From: Planctomycetota bacterium
Lineage (GTDB): Bacteria; Planctomycetota; Phycisphaerae; WQYP01
Reading direction: 5' to 3'
NCBI GenBank assembly: GCA_021809365.1
Contig: JAKBAC010000186.1
Span: 1 to 5,861 of the forward strand
Length of the DNA: 5,861 nt
A program made the position numbers and the translations under genes. The first letter of the stretch is position 1; the number at the start of each line of letters is the position of its first letter. Below, piece by piece: positions 5,700-5,861 of this stretch. A model generated the notes under the pieces. That model was not told where the DNA came from. It saw nothing but the letters and a program-made list of their open reading frames with translations, and made no database searches.

Positions 5700-5861
5700 T
5701 GCCCTGTTCCACCCATAATTACGGGTGGACGGAGGGCCAAGAGGTTGTGGGCGCGAAGCGAGGAGGATTACGTATGGATACATACATTGACGACGAGCGA
5801 CAAAGCCCACGGCCCCTTGGCCCCCGCCCGTAGGGTTGGCCTGAAACCGGCCATCTGCGGC
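5700..5861 (+). ncRNA. Structured RNA at an element end, HEARO/IscB omega-RNA-like, runs off the window
   Basis: Reading the plus strand, TCCACCC (5708-5714) pairs with GGGTGGA (5723-5729). Next, 5732-5752 pairs with 5805-5825 in a 21-position helix with two G.U wobbles (5745.5812, 5746.5811) and two A.C mismatches. The wobbles are pairs only if the plus strand is the RNA. Inside its loop is GTATG-GATA-CATAC (5772-5785). After it come GGTT, GGCC, AACC and GGCC (5834-5852), whose pairing is interleaved as a pseudoknot. The structure begins where the broken oxidoreductase ends. Omega RNAs (HEARO) sit at the left end of IscB-type transposons, with the guide taken from flanking DNA and the nuclease gene downstream; orientation and position fit. 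In that model the guide would be about 5684-5699. No iscB is visible, so another structured element end is possible. Confidence 0.5.
5708..5729. repeat. 7-bp inverted repeat at the putative element end
   Basis: TCCACCC and GGGTGGA flank an 8-base AT-rich loop (ATAATTAC). Outer segments GCCCT (5701-5705) and AGGGC (5733-5737) are also complementary, making an imperfect palindrome of 37 bases. The outer arm competes with the base of the long helix that starts at 5732. It could be the subterminal hairpin recognised by a Y1-type transposase, the first hairpin of the RNA, or both. Confidence 0.5.

Noticed and set aside
5700..5810. N-terminal extension of the oxidoreductase frame up to an ATG at 5810.
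   Set aside because: The residues before LGAGIAG are the antisense of the structured RNA and have no family character. The frame is open by chance across the element junction.
5774..5833. 19-codon ORF on the plus strand with a perfect AGGAGG seven bases upstream.
   Set aside because: The AGGAGG and ATG lie in the loop of the long RNA helix, and the second half of the ORF is the helix's right arm. The resemblance to a translation start is more likely part of the RNA; a leader peptide cannot be fully excluded.
1..5861. CRISPR array, tRNA or rRNA genes.
   Set aside because: No regularly spaced direct repeats, no tRNA cloverleaf signatures and no rRNA-like conserved segments were seen on either strand.

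Overview
The window is moderately GC-rich chromosomal DNA that looks bacterial. An exported HEAT-repeat protein with an unusually long arginine-rich N-region before its signal peptide, a P1B-type metal ATPase and a HEARO/omega-RNA-like structure at the right edge would all fit a planctomycete or similar environmental lineage. No rRNA or taxon-specific marker is present, so this is a low-confidence guess.

Left part (1-728): a plus-strand gene for a small polytopic membrane protein resembling DUF1345 and two-TM ion-channel proteins. A TATAAT box lies so close to the ATG that the mRNA is probably leaderless, and a 7-bp inverted repeat sits upstream as a possible operator. It converges on the next gene with only 21 bases between.

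Centre (750-3326, minus strand): a gene for a predicted exported protein built of HEAT-like helical repeats with an embedded degenerate receiver-like alpha/beta domain. It is preceded by a leader of about 215 nt with a potential pseudoknot and competing hairpins, driven by a perfect-consensus sigma70-type promoter (TTGACA-16-TATAAT).

Right part (3508-5699, minus strand): a P1B-type metal-transporting ATPase without an N-terminal metal-binding domain and with an atypical TPCPL motif. It is preceded by a tightly coupled 46-residue small ORF (5375-5515), and that by the remnant of an FAD/NAD(P)-dependent oxidoreductase of the sulfide:quinone oxidoreductase-like class. The remnant keeps the N-terminal dinucleotide-binding motif and an apparent C-terminal tail joined by a large internal deletion, and it has lost its own start. 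The ancestral order was probably oxidoreductase - small protein - ATPase in one operon.

Right edge (about 5700-5861, plus strand): a strongly structured RNA-like sequence. It has a 7-bp hairpin, then a 21-position helix whose only non-Watson-Crick positions are two G.U wobbles and two A.C mismatches (in the plus-strand sense), then a compact pseudoknot motif. It abuts the broken oxidoreductase exactly where homology stops. The best reading is the left end of an insertion element carrying an IscB-associated omega RNA (HEARO). The nuclease gene would lie outside the window, so this is not proven.
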